From assembly GCA_052246295.1 (NCBI GenBank), contig JBQQCO010000014.1: a stretch of DNA of 64,000 nt. One strand, given 5' to 3'. Every line of letters starts with the position of its first letter. Positions within the stretch are counted from its first letter, which is position 1. The notes beneath the pieces were generated by a model, which saw nothing but the letters and a program-made list of their open reading frames with translations, was not told where the DNA came from and searched no databases. Below, piece by piece: positions 26,226 through 33,903 of this stretch. The translations under genes and the position numbers were made by a program. Source of the stretch: Piscibacillus sp052246295. GTDB lineage: Bacteria; Bacillota; Bacilli; Bacillales; Alkalibacillaceae.

Positions 26226-26696
26226 ATGGAAATACTACACAATACACCGTTAGTTTTAGCATTGTTTGCAGTTGTGTTTGCTCAAGTTGTCAAAATTCCA
26301 ATCCATTTTATTGCGGACCGTAAGTTAGAACTTTCACTTGCATTCAGTACAGGTGGAATGCCAAGTAGCCACTCAGCGGCAGTGGCAGCACTAACAACTG
26401 CGGTAGGAATTGAACACGGGTTAGATTCGCCTTATTTTGCGATAGCCTGCGTCTTAAGTATTATCGTTATGTATGATGCAACAGGAATAAGACGACATGC
26501 CGGTCAACATGCAACGATTTTAAATCAATTGGTAAAAGATTTTCAACGCTTGGTCGATGAGGCAAAGCATTGGCAAGAAAAAGAAGAACGTGAAAAACAG
26601 CGTGAACTTAAAGAATTACTCGGGCACCAACCGATCGAAGTGTTCTTTGGTGCACTAACAGGAATCTTAATATCCGTTATCTTTTATGCAATATAA
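26226..26696 (+). CDS. yuiD: Divergent PAP2-family membrane protein YuiD
   Basis: A protein of 156 residues, as in YuiD. Motifs GGMPSSHSAAVAAL, MYDATGIRRHAGQHATILN and LGHQPIEVFFGALTGI are those of the DUF212/divergent PAP2 group, related to phosphatidic acid phosphatases. Helices flank a charged segment (residues 115-140, LVDEAKHWQEKEEREKQREL). The substrate is unknown. AAGGTGG precedes the ATG; it is divergent from pepA. Confidence 0.92.
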   Translation: MEILHNTPLVLALFAVVFAQVVKIPIHFIADRKLELSLAFSTGGMPSSHSAAVAALTTAVGIEHGLDSPYFAIACVLSIIVMYDATGIRRHAGQHATILNQLVKDFQRLVDEAKHWQEKEEREKQRELKELLGHQPIEVFFGALTGILISVIFYAI

Positions 26697-26853
26697 ATAT
26701 AGGCCGAACTCTTGGATTAACACCTAGGGTTCGGTTTATTTCATATTGTAGGATAGTCAAAATGCAATACTCCTAATCGGCTAAAAGTGGCCATGTCCAT
26801 TTAGTGTGGGCTTTGATCCGTTTTACAGACACAGCGTCGCATTTCTCGTACAC

Positions 26854-27312
26854 TTTCGGACGTTCAGCCCTCCCTATCAACATTCGGCGGCTCCCTATCG
26901 ACATTCAGAGTCTCCCTATCGACATTCAGCGCTTCCCTATCGACATTCAGAGTCTCCCTATCGACAATCAGCGCTCCACTATCGACATTCAGCGCTCCAC
27001 TATCGACATCAAGGGCTTCCTTATCGACATCCAGCACTTCCCTATCGACATTCAGCGCTCCACTATCGACATCAAGGGCTTCCTTATCGACATCCAGCAC
27101 TTCCCTATCGACATTCAGCACTTCCCTATCGACATCCAGCGCTCCACTATCGACATTCCACGGCTCCCTATCGACATTCCGCGGCTCACTATCGACATTC
27201 AGAGTCTCCCTATCGACATTCAGCGCTTCCCTATCATCATTCAGCGCTCCACTATCGACATTCCGCGGCTCCCTATCGACATTCAGCACTTCCCTGACGA
27301 CATCCAGCGATA
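26854..27312. repeat. 21-bp tandem repeat array E (largest in the window)
   Basis: Twenty units with the core CTATCGACATTCAGCGCTTC, in perfect 21-bp phase from 26875 to 27274, plus degenerate units at each end. A block of three units (about 63 bases, centred on ATCAAGGGCTTCCTTATCGA) is present twice in tandem near 26992 and 27055, showing growth in whole multiples of the unit. Long frames run through it on both strands without ribosome binding sites. It occupies most of the 718-base gap between yuiD and yuiC. Confidence 0.95.
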
Positions 27313-27366
27313 CCCTTCAACCCGTATGTAGGTTGACTTCGTTTCAGGAGCCATTTCAAACTTAAA

Positions 27367-27408
27367 GCAAAAGGCCACCTCAGTCTTTTATTAGACTTTG
27401 GTAGCCTT
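27367..27408 (-). terminator. Terminator after yuiC
   Basis: AAGGC-ACC and GGT-GCCTT arms (27371-27408) enclosing AGTCT/AGACT, followed on the minus strand by TTTTGC. Confidence 0.8.
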
Positions 27409-27414
27409 AATCTA

Positions 27415-28179
27415 CTATTCATTAAAAACGGGTAATGCCTCTGAAGTAATCTGTTCTTCCCAAAACGCTAAATCACTTTCTGTCACGGTACCTTCACCCA
27501 TTTCGATGACATACACATCCGTGCTCTTTTTACCCCATTCATTGTACACTTCATCTACTGTTTCATAATACAAATCTATTTTATTACCTTTAATAGCTCC
27601 GCCAGTATCCATTACAATTCCATAACCATAATCAGGTACATACATCACAGTGCCTAATGGAAACACACTTGGGTCTGCTGCAATCGTAGACAGTACGCCT
27701 CTTTGTACTGTTAATCCAGAAAACGTAATACCGTACAGAGGGTGACCCTCTGTTTTACCTGTCGATTCATAACCTGCAGTGTAGCCTGTTGCCACAACCG
27801 TTTTAGTAGGATATTGTTTGAACGCAACTTCTGCAGTCATAGACGTCTGTTCAACTTCATCACTTTGATCTGCTTGTCCACTTTCTTGCTCTGCCAAAAC
27901 TGGCTGTACTTCCTTGTCCTCTTGTTTCTCACTCGCATCAACTTGCTCACTAACGCCAGCTACTGATAACTGTTCCCCATCTTCTCGATCTTCCTCTGCC
28001 TCTTCCCATACCTTAGATTTATGAGTTAATGAGACTTGGTGTCCTTCAAATTCTTTAGATTGAATAGATGGTGTGTATTCATCAGCTGCTTTAAAAGATA
28101 GATTTACAGTCAACAGCAGTGATGTCATGCTCACTAATAAAATAGCGAAAAAGAAAAAGCTTCTTAATTGATTACGCAT
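27415..28179 (-). CDS. yuiC: 3D-domain (YuiC-type) cell-wall protein, probable lytic transglycosylase
   Basis: A protein of 254 residues: N-terminal membrane anchor or signal (RSFFFFAILLVSMTSLLLTV), an acidic linker (residues 40-130), and a C-terminal 3D domain with the three conserved aspartates (IAADPSVFPLG, VMDTGGAIKGNKIDLYY). YuiC-type stationary-phase proteins cut peptidoglycan. AGAGGTG lies 6-7 bases before the ATG at 28179; the open frame continues to a TTG at 28212. The start region is inside an unusually long hairpin. Confidence 0.88.
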   Translation of the reverse strand: MRNQLRSFFFFAILLVSMTSLLLTVNLSFKAADEYTPSIQSKEFEGHQVSLTHKSKVWEEAEEDREDGEQLSVAGVSEQVDASEKQEDKEVQPVLAEQESGQADQSDEVEQTSMTAEVAFKQYPTKTVVATGYTAGYESTGKTEGHPLYGITFSGLTVQRGVLSTIAADPSVFPLGTVMYVPDYGYGIVMDTGGAIKGNKIDLYYETVDEVYNEWGKKSTDVYVIEMGEGTVTESDLAFWEEQITSEALPVFNE

Positions 28180-28226
28180 GTTTAACACCTCTTTGTCATG
28201 AAGCGTAACCAAATTAAGAAGCTTTT
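28155..28226 (-). promoter_or_regulatory. Long hairpin spanning the yuiC translation start
   Basis: AAAAGCTTCTTAATT plus GGTTACGC (28226 downward) pairs with GCGTAATC plus AATTAAGAAGCTTTT (down to 28155): 23 pairs with one bulge and one G-U. The 25-base loop shows AAAGAGGTG, the yuiC Shine-Dalgarno, and the first two bases of the start codon; the 3' arm encodes codons 1-8. T-rich sequence (TTTTTCTTTTT) follows, so it may also end yuiB transcripts. Confidence 0.7.
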
Positions 28227-28259
28227 ATACATTTACCTGAAAATTTCGAAATTAACACA

Positions 28260-28577
28260 CTAAAACATTTGATATCCTTTTTGCCTTAAAATTTTAATGA
28301 CAATTCCAGCTACTATGGTACCAGCCAACCCTGCCAAGAGGACAATTAAGTCAAATGCCTCAAGAGCAACAATGCGATCTGGTAGTTGTGAAAAGGAATC
28401 TGTTGGAGACGTGAAGTAACTCCAGAATGAAACATTATCAATAATTAAAATAACAACAATAGGATAAACCAACGACATTAACCATGTTGTACGTAACAAC
28501 ATGTTGATAATAAACGCAATGCCAAAAAATAATACAAAAAACAATAATGCTGCAACAAATCCAAATAAAATACCCAC
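28260..28577 (-). CDS. yuiB: Membrane protein YuiB
   Basis: A protein of 105 residues with three hydrophobic segments (FGFVAALLFFVLFFGIAFII, SLVYPIVVILIIDNV and DLIVLLAGLAGTIVAGIVIK). Length, position between yuiC and the NADH dehydrogenase gene, and helix pattern agree with B. subtilis YuiB. Start GTG at 28577. Function unknown. Confidence 0.75.
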   Translation of the reverse strand: MGILFGFVAALLFFVLFFGIAFIINMLLRTTWLMSLVYPIVVILIIDNVSFWSYFTSPTDSFSQLPDRIVALEAFDLIVLLAGLAGTIVAGIVIKILRQKGYQMF

Positions 28578-28626
28578 GTTTGTTCCCTACCTTTATTCGT
28601 TCGTTAAACCTCTATCAGTTTAACAT

Positions 28627-28660
28627 AAAAGAAAAGCAAAGACCTATGCCTTTGCTTTTC
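28627..28660 (-). terminator. Terminator after yumB
   Basis: GAAAAGCAAAG (28631-28641) pairs with CTTTGCTTTTC (28650-28660), followed by TTTTATG on the minus strand. Confidence 0.88.
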
Positions 28661-28673
28661 AAATCGTTACAAT

Positions 28674-29894
28674 TTAGTGATACATATCAAGTTTACCTTT
28701 TTTAAGGACTAGACCAACGCCACCTAATTTCATTAGATAACGGTTATCGATTACTTTTTTCATAATTGAAGCTGAACGACCAAATAACTTCTTATCATCA
28801 AACACAACACCAATTGCGTCCGTGTGACCTAATGATGCTACTGTACCTTGAATGTTTGGTTCAAATCCTTCAAGTTTCTCACTTCCGCTGACTAATTGCT
28901 TTAAGTTGTGAGCCACAACATCTGCCATTTGAATCGCAATCTGTGCTGTTGGTGGATAAGGGCGTTCTGATTCAGGGTTCATGATCACTGCACAATCCCC
29001 TACCACAAACACATCATCATAGTCTGGCGTACGAAGATCATTGCGAACTGGTACACGGCCACGGTTTGTTTCGAAACCTGACTCTTGAACGATCGAGTTA
29101 CCTGTTACACCAGCTGCCCAGATAACATTCTTAGATTTAATTTCTTCTTGTTCTTCGTCTTTTTCAACGATAATGCCTTCTTCATTAACTTTCTTAATCA
29201 TTGTACCAAGTTTGAATTCAACGCCTTTTTCTTCAAGACGGTTCATCGCATATTCAACAAGTTCTGGATCAAAACCAGCTAATGCAGTTGGACCAGCTTC
29301 AACATTGATTAAACGCACTTTGTCTTTAGGTACATCATATTCTTGGCAAAGCTCTGGAATACGGTTTGCTAGTTCTGCAACGAATTCGATACCTGTAAAA
29401 CCAGCACCACCAACAATAATTGTAATTAAATCCTGACGTTCATCTTTTTCTAAATTGTATTGAGCAAAATTGTACTCAATATGATCGCGGATTAAACGCG
29501 CACTGTTAATGTTTTGGATAGAGAAAGCGTGCTCTTTAAGCCCTTCAATACCGAATGTAGCTGATTCAAATCCTAAACCGATCACAAGATAGTCATAAGA
29601 TAGTTCGCCATCTTCTAATGTAACTGTTTTGCTTTTTGGGTCGATCGATTGTACTGTGTCTTGTACGAAATTAATTTTGTTAAAATCGACAACATCTTTG
29701 ATTGCAATACGAGTACGATCGTGGTGAAGTGTACCTGCTGCATTTTCATGTAGCCAAGTTGTTTGATAGTGATAGTCGTGTTTGTTTACCAACGTGATGT
29801 TGGCTTCCTCAGGTGACATTTTCTTTTGGAGGTTTACTGCCGTCATAATACCGCCGTAACCCGCACCAAGAATGACAATGTTTGGTCTGTTCAT
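28674..29894 (-). CDS. yumB: Type II NADH dehydrogenase YumB
   Basis: A protein of 406 residues. The FAD-binding GxGxxG is at the N-terminus (NIVILGAGYGGIMTAVNL), the NADH-binding GxGxxG in IIVGGAGFTGIEFVAEL, and the late FAD motif in DVFVVGDCAVI followed by the quinone-site-like PPTAQIAIQM. It passes electrons from NADH to menaquinone without pumping. GAAGGGA lies 5 bases before the ATG at 29894; the frame is open to 29909. A Rex-type operator lies in its promoter. Confidence 0.95.
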   Translation of the reverse strand: MNRPNIVILGAGYGGIMTAVNLQKKMSPEEANITLVNKHDYHYQTTWLHENAAGTLHHDRTRIAIKDVVDFNKINFVQDTVQSIDPKSKTVTLEDGELSYDYLVIGLGFESATFGIEGLKEHAFSIQNINSARLIRDHIEYNFAQYNLEKDERQDLITIIVGGAGFTGIEFVAELANRIPELCQEYDVPKDKVRLINVEAGPTALAGFDPELVEYAMNRLEEKGVEFKLGTMIKKVNEEGIIVEKDEEQEEIKSKNVIWAAGVTGNSIVQESGFETNRGRVPVRNDLRTPDYDDVFVVGDCAVIMNPESERPYPPTAQIAIQMADVVAHNLKQLVSGSEKLEGFEPNIQGTVASLGHTDAIGVVFDDKKLFGRSASIMKKVIDNRYLMKLGGVGLVLKKGKLDMYH

Positions 29895-29937
29895 ACTAAT
29901 CCCTTCCATCCTTAAAAATTTTATGTCACGAATGACT

Positions 29938-29955
29938 TTGTGATTTTTTTCACAG
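29938..29955. promoter_or_regulatory. Candidate Rex operator upstream of yumB
   Basis: TTGTGATTTTTTTCACAG: the half-sites TTGTGA and TCACA(G) of the redox repressor Rex with its normal 18-base span. On the minus strand it lies just upstream of a TAAAAT -10 (29918-29923), overlapping where the -35 should be. Rex control of NADH dehydrogenase is known in B. subtilis (ndh), so repression at low NADH is expected here. Confidence 0.75.
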
Positions 29956-30100
29956 ATAAAAATAAAAGATTGTCATAATTTCGTTAAACATTCCTAAAGT
30001 CAATCTTAGAACTTTTTGTGACTATTTTCAACCCTCTTAATATTTTCTAATGTTTCAGATAATTTATAATAGAAAAAAGTTCTCATAACTGCCTGTATAA

Positions 30101-30109
30101 TGTTATAAT
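30101..30109 (+). promoter_or_regulatory. Extended -10 promoter of yumC
   Basis: TGTTATAAT, an extended -10 (TGnTATAAT) about 44 bases before the yumC start; no good -35 is visible. Confidence 0.5.
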
Positions 30110-30152
30110 GTTCAATGGTGCGAATTGAATTCATAAAAGGTGGGGAAAATTT

Positions 30153-31151
30153 ATGAGTGATCATGTTAGAGACATAACGATCATTGGCGCCGGTCCGGTT
30201 GGCCTATTCACTGCATTTTACGGCGGCTTACGTCAGGCTGATGTACAAATCATTGAAAGCCTTCCTCACATCGGTGGTCAATTATCTGCATTATATCCTG
30301 AAAAATATATCTTCGATGTTGCTGGATTTCCTAAAATCCGCGCACAAGAATTAGTTGATAACTTATATGAACAAGTTAAACCGTTCAACCCTGAAATCAC
30401 GTTAGATCATGCGGTTCAAAAGGTTGAGAGAGTTGATGAAAACTTAATTAAGTTAACAACAGATAAAGATACATTCTATACAAAGACAATGATCATTACG
30501 GCTGGTAACGGGGCATTCGAACCTCGCAGACTAAAAATTGATGGTGCTGAAAAGTATGAGAGCACAAACTTACATTATTACATCAAAGATTTAGAAGCTT
30601 TTAGAGACAAAAAAGTTTTAGTCTGTGGTGGTGGTGACTCAGCAGTAGACTGGTCATTAATGTTAGAACCGATCGCAGAAAAAGTGACTATTGTTCACCG
30701 TCGCGATCAGTTCAGAGCTCACGAGCATAGTGTTGAGCAATTAAAAAATTCATCAGTTGAAGTTTTAACGCCTTATGTGCCTTATGACCTTGAAGGTGAT
30801 GAGAACATTAATAAGGTAATCTTACAAAAAGTGAAATCAGAAGAAACAGTCGAGGTTGATGTTGATGATGTCATTATCAACTACGGTTTCATTTCATCTC
30901 TAGGCCCGATTAAAGATTGGGGATTAGAATTAGAGAAGAACAGCATTGTTGTTAACTCTAAAATGGAAACAAATATTCCTGGCGTTTATGCTGCTGGTGA
31001 TATTTGTACTTACCCAGGAAAAGTTAAATTAATTGCAGCTGGTTTTGGTGAAGGACCAACTGCTGTAAATAATGCTAAAGTTCGCATTGATCCTAATTCT
31101 AGAGTACAACCGAAACACTCTACATCAATGAAAATTTTTGAAGATAAGTAA
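30153..31151 (+). CDS. yumC: Ferredoxin/flavodoxin-NADP+ reductase YumC
   Basis: A protein of 332 residues of the thioredoxin-reductase-like FNR type. FAD site ITIIGAGPVGLFTAFYGG, the redox region lacking the CxxC of thioredoxin reductase, NADPH site VLVCGGGDSAVDWSLML with HRRDQFRAHE, and C-terminal GVYAAGDICTYPGKVKLIA. It supplies reduced ferredoxin or flavodoxin. AAGGTGGGG precedes the ATG. Neighbour order yumB-yumC is as in Bacillus. Confidence 0.95.
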   Translation: MSDHVRDITIIGAGPVGLFTAFYGGLRQADVQIIESLPHIGGQLSALYPEKYIFDVAGFPKIRAQELVDNLYEQVKPFNPEITLDHAVQKVERVDENLIKLTTDKDTFYTKTMIITAGNGAFEPRRLKIDGAEKYESTNLHYYIKDLEAFRDKKVLVCGGGDSAVDWSLMLEPIAEKVTIVHRRDQFRAHEHSVEQLKNSSVEVLTPYVPYDLEGDENINKVILQKVKSEETVEVDVDDVIINYGFISSLGPIKDWGLELEKNSIVVNSKMETNIPGVYAAGDICTYPGKVKLIAAGFGEGPTAVNNAKVRIDPNSRVQPKHSTSMKIFEDK

Positions 31152-31164
31152 TCTCTTTTCAAAC

Positions 31165-31295
31165 AAAGGGGAGTAGCTTTCACAATAAAAGTCGTCATTC
31201 TCGGAGGTTAGAACCTCTCGGCTTTATTGGCAATCACAGATTGTTAGCGAGACTTTTGCTTACCTAATTTACGGTGGGCAAAGGTCTCTTTTTTT
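31165..31295 (+). ncRNA. yybP-ykoY manganese riboswitch with terminator
   Basis: CAAAGGGGAGTAGC (from about 31172) is the hallmark of this aptamer, followed by AAAAGTCGTCATTCTCGG and a GGAGGTT/AACCTCT helix. GAGACTTTTGC (31249-31259) can pair either with the aptamer's CAAAGG or with GCAAAGGTCTC (31278-31288), the latter forming a terminator with TTTTTTT. Mn binding would favour the aptamer and read-through into the terC gene. Confidence 0.93.
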
Positions 31296-31326
31296 ATGTT
31301 ACATATATTGAGGGGGGATAAATTAA

Positions 31327-32007
31327 GTGGATTTATTTACAGTTGAGTTTTTCTCAGCATTAGTCGCAATTATATTAATTGATTTAGTGTTAGCTGGAGA
31401 TAATGCAGTTGTCATCGCCTTAGCAGCTCGAAACTTACCGAAGCACCATCAACGAAAAGCTATTATCTGGGGGACTTTTGGGGCAATCTTCATCCGAGCA
31501 CTAGCAACTGTTTTCGTAGTTTGGTTACTAAAGATTCCAGGACTTTTACTTATTGGTGGTATCGTGCTAATCTGGATTGCTTATAAACTCTTAACCGAAG
31601 AGGAAGAAGTCAATGTCAAAGCAGGAGGAAGTCTATGGGCAGCCATCAAGACAATTATTATTGCCGATGCGATGATGGGTCTAGATAACGTCCTTGCTGT
31701 TGCAGGTGCTGCACATGGAAGTGTTCTGTTAGTTGTCCTTGGTTTATTAATCTCAATTCCAATCATTGTATTTGGAAGTCAAATTGTCCTAAAGCTAATG
31801 GAAAGATTCCCGATGATTATCTTTATTGGTGGTGCTGTATTAGCCTGGACCGCTTCTAAGATGATTGTAAAAGAACCGATCATAGCTAATCTGTTTGCAA
31901 ATGAATTTCTGAAATACGGATTAGAAGTCATGGTCGTTGTAGCCGTTATTGGCCTTGGTATTATGAAGAAGAAATCAGCTCAAACTCAAGCAGCTGGACA
32001 AGCATAA
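31327..32007 (+). CDS. TerC-family membrane protein (YkoY-like), manganese-responsive
   Basis: A protein of 226 residues with about seven helices and the TerC metal motifs LIDLVLAGDNAVVIALA and IIIADAMMGLDNVLAVAG, whose aspartates line the ion site. Start GTG at 31327, 9 bases after GAGGGGG. In B. subtilis the riboswitch-linked homologue YkoY helps Mn export and metal loading of secreted proteins. The upstream Mn riboswitch supports the same role here. A strong terminator follows. Confidence 0.93.
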   Translation: MDLFTVEFFSALVAIILIDLVLAGDNAVVIALAARNLPKHHQRKAIIWGTFGAIFIRALATVFVVWLLKIPGLLLIGGIVLIWIAYKLLTEEEEVNVKAGGSLWAAIKTIIIADAMMGLDNVLAVAGAAHGSVLLVVLGLLISIPIIVFGSQIVLKLMERFPMIIFIGGAVLAWTASKMIVKEPIIANLFANEFLKYGLEVMVVVAVIGLGIMKKKSAQTQAAGQA

Positions 32008-32011
32008 GGAA

Positions 32012-32037
32012 ACCCTCCTCGTTTAGACGAGGAGGGT
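32012..32037. terminator. Bidirectional terminator between terC and the anti-sigma gene
   Basis: Perfect 10-bp GC-rich stem ACCCTCCTCG/CGAGGAGGGT, followed by ATTTTTA on the plus strand; it lies between convergent genes. Confidence 0.9.
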
Positions 32038-32052
32038 ATTTTTACGGCCTGT

Positions 32053-32883
32053 TTATTGGGTTTCTTTTATTGACTGCCTTAGCTTTTCTAGTCTTGGTTC
32101 GACGCCGTCTCCTGCTTCGATTATATACTCAAATTGAATATATAATACATCATCATTAATTTGATAGGCGTAATACCCAGAAGCGATATCACCACTTTCA
32201 TGATGCATAATACCTTCAAAGGAATTTTCCTCAGGGTCTAAAGGTGTTTGATCTCCATCTAACTCCGTTGCAAAATCGTTTAAAGCTGTGTTGTTAATGA
32301 TTTCTACTGTTATTTTCACATTCTCAGCATCACTTGTATGAACGATTTTATCATCCTCTATTAAGTCATTTCCTAAGAATTCATTCATTTGGTAGCTGAT
32401 TTGATGAGAGGTTATATGATACTCCAAGACGGTTGTGCTCTCTTCCATCCCCTCAATCATAATCGTTTCTTCATATGGACCTTCAACTTTCACTTCAAGA
32501 TTGCGATTTTTTTCCTCTTCTACTGGCTGTTCACCCTCTTCAGGGTCTTCTTCAGGTGTATTTTCCGGCTCTTCGTTCACTTCTTCTTCTGATCCTTCTT
32601 CCGGATCCTGCCCTTGCACCTGTTCACTATCAGGTGGTGTACCTGGTTCATCAACCGTCATATTTTGTTGATTAATCATTGTCGCGGCAACGATCCCGAA
32701 TAATAAGATTGCAGCTGCAGTTGCCATCCAAATAAATTGGCGCTTACGTTTCTGTTGTGCTCTCTTTTTCTTAGCATGTTTGGAAATTGCCATTCTCATC
32801 TCTTCCTTCTTTTTTGGATCAATGCTACTCATCGTTTTTAACCCCTTCAATTCATCAAGAAATTGATCATCATGTTTACTCAT
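32053..32883 (-). CDS. Membrane-anchored anti-sigma factor (partner of the ECF sigma gene)
   Basis: A protein of 276 residues: cytoplasmic N-terminus of about 50 residues ending in a Lys/Arg cluster (KHAKKKRAQQKRKRQ), one transmembrane helix (FIWMATAAAILLFGIVAATMI), a very acidic Glu/Pro linker, and an external domain. This is the layout of anti-sigma factors. ATG at 32883 is 7 bases after GGGAGG and overlaps the sigma gene by 8 bases. No zinc-binding ASD motif (HxxxCxxC) is seen. Function inferred from operon position. Confidence 0.75.
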   Translation of the reverse strand: MSKHDDQFLDELKGLKTMSSIDPKKKEEMRMAISKHAKKKRAQQKRKRQFIWMATAAAILLFGIVAATMINQQNMTVDEPGTPPDSEQVQGQDPEEGSEEEVNEEPENTPEEDPEEGEQPVEEEKNRNLEVKVEGPYEETIMIEGMEESTTVLEYHITSHQISYQMNEFLGNDLIEDDKIVHTSDAENVKITVEIINNTALNDFATELDGDQTPLDPEENSFEGIMHHESGDIASGYYAYQINDDVLYIQFEYIIEAGDGVEPRLEKLRQSIKETQ

Positions 32884-33376
32884 AGCTGACCCTCCCAACC
32901 TTAGTCTTTAGCACTTTTAATGCGCGATAGAATGTGATTCGTACTTTGTTTTCCGTCCAATTCAATACATCAGCCGCTTCCTTAATCGATAGTTCTTCGA
33001 TTCCACGTAAAATTATGACATCTCGATAATTGGGCTTTAATGTATGAATGGCTTCATAGAGCAACGCTTTCTCCTCAGTTGTTTGATAAACATCCTCAGG
33101 TGATTCTTCGTTTTCAGTGTCATACGTATCAATGAGTTTACGCCAATCCTGTCGTTTCTTTTTCCTTGCTTCATCAATTGCTAGGTTACGCGCAATTGAA
33201 ATTAACCAAGTCTTCGGGCTTGAGTTCCCTTTAAAGGAATCAAAGTTGTTTATAGCTTTAATGAATACATCTTGAACTAAATCTTCTACATCGGGTGACG
33301 ATGTGTAATAAGCTAAAAATCGATATATATCATCGGCATATCGATCAAACCATTCGGTAATGAGTTCTTCATCCAT
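32876..33376 (-). CDS. ECF-type RNA polymerase sigma factor (SigX/SigW-like)
   Basis: A protein of 166 residues. Region 2 (YADDIYRFLAYYTSSPDVEDLVQDVFIKAI in two blocks), with SPKTWLISIARNLAIDEARK for -10 recognition, and region 4 (LKPNYRDVIILRGIEELSIKEAADVLNWTE in two blocks) for the -35. GGGGG lies 7 bases before the ATG. Its own promoter has ECF-type boxes, so it is autoregulated; the partner gene overlaps its 3' end. Which Bacillus sigma it corresponds to is uncertain. Confidence 0.92.
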   Translation of the reverse strand: MDEELITEWFDRYADDIYRFLAYYTSSPDVEDLVQDVFIKAINNFDSFKGNSSPKTWLISIARNLAIDEARKKKRQDWRKLIDTYDTENEESPEDVYQTTEEKALLYEAIHTLKPNYRDVIILRGIEELSIKEAADVLNWTENKVRITFYRALKVLKTKVGRVSYE

Positions 33377-33407
33377 GGCTTTACCCCCTAAATTGTTGTC
33401 TAATTAA

Positions 33408-33435
33408 TAGACGCACATAAGTTCATCATATTACA
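33408..33435 (-). promoter_or_regulatory. ECF-type autoregulated promoter of the sigma operon
   Basis: On the minus strand TGTAAT (33430-33435), 16 bases, CGTCTA (33408-33413). This matches Bacillus ECF promoters (TGTAAC-N16-CGTCTA) and not sigma-A. Confidence 0.75.
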
Positions 33436-33462
33436 AAAAATTTTATTTTGGGCTTCTTTACA

Positions 33463-33497
33463 GAAAAAAAGCTTGCTGTCCGTAGACAACAAGCTTT
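33463..33497 (-). terminator. Terminator after yutM
   Basis: AAAGCTTGcTGTC pairs with GACAaCAAGCTTT (33468-33480 with 33485-33497), followed by a T-run on the minus strand. Confidence 0.9.
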
Positions 33498-33499
33498 GA

Positions 33500-33856
33500 T
33501 TAACACTTCTCTGGAGTACCTTCTCGTTCTTTCGCTTTGAATGAAGAACCACAACCACATGAAACGATGGCATTAGGATTATCAATCGTGAATCCGCCAC
33601 CCATCATATTTTGTTTAAAATCAATGGTCGTGCCTTCAACGATTGGGCGGTCCATCTTAGCGATGACCACAGGAATATCGAAGTCTTCATAAAGTTCATC
33701 GGTTTCCTTGACTTCATAATCAAAACCTAATTTATAGGAAAGACCACTGCATCCTCCACCTTTTACACCGAAGCGTAAGTATACGTTCTCCGCAGTTTCT
33801 TCTTTAAGCATTTCTTTAACCTGATACTGAGCTTGCTCAGTTAGTTGGATTGCCAT
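33500..33856 (-). CDS. yutM: A-type iron-sulphur carrier protein (HesB/ErpA family, YutM)
   Basis: A protein of 118 residues with the three iron-sulphur cysteines in GGGCSGLSYKL and VSCGCGSSF. It passes Fe-S clusters from the SUF system to apo-enzymes. AAGGAGG lies 8 bases before the ATG at 33856; the frame is open further upstream to 33985 inside dapF but without a site. It follows dapF by 47 bases. Confidence 0.93.
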   Translation of the reverse strand: MAIQLTEQAQYQVKEMLKEETAENVYLRFGVKGGGCSGLSYKLGFDYEVKETDELYEDFDIPVVIAKMDRPIVEGTTIDFKQNMMGGGFTIDNPNAIVSCGCGSSFKAKEREGTPEKC

Positions 33857-33903
33857 ACGACATACCTCCTTAAGATTCATTATACTGATTGAATACAGTT
33901 CAT

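Noticed and set aside
26854..27312. CRISPR array
   Set aside because: Units are contiguous 21-bp tandem repeats without unique spacers, not palindromic, and no cas gene is present.
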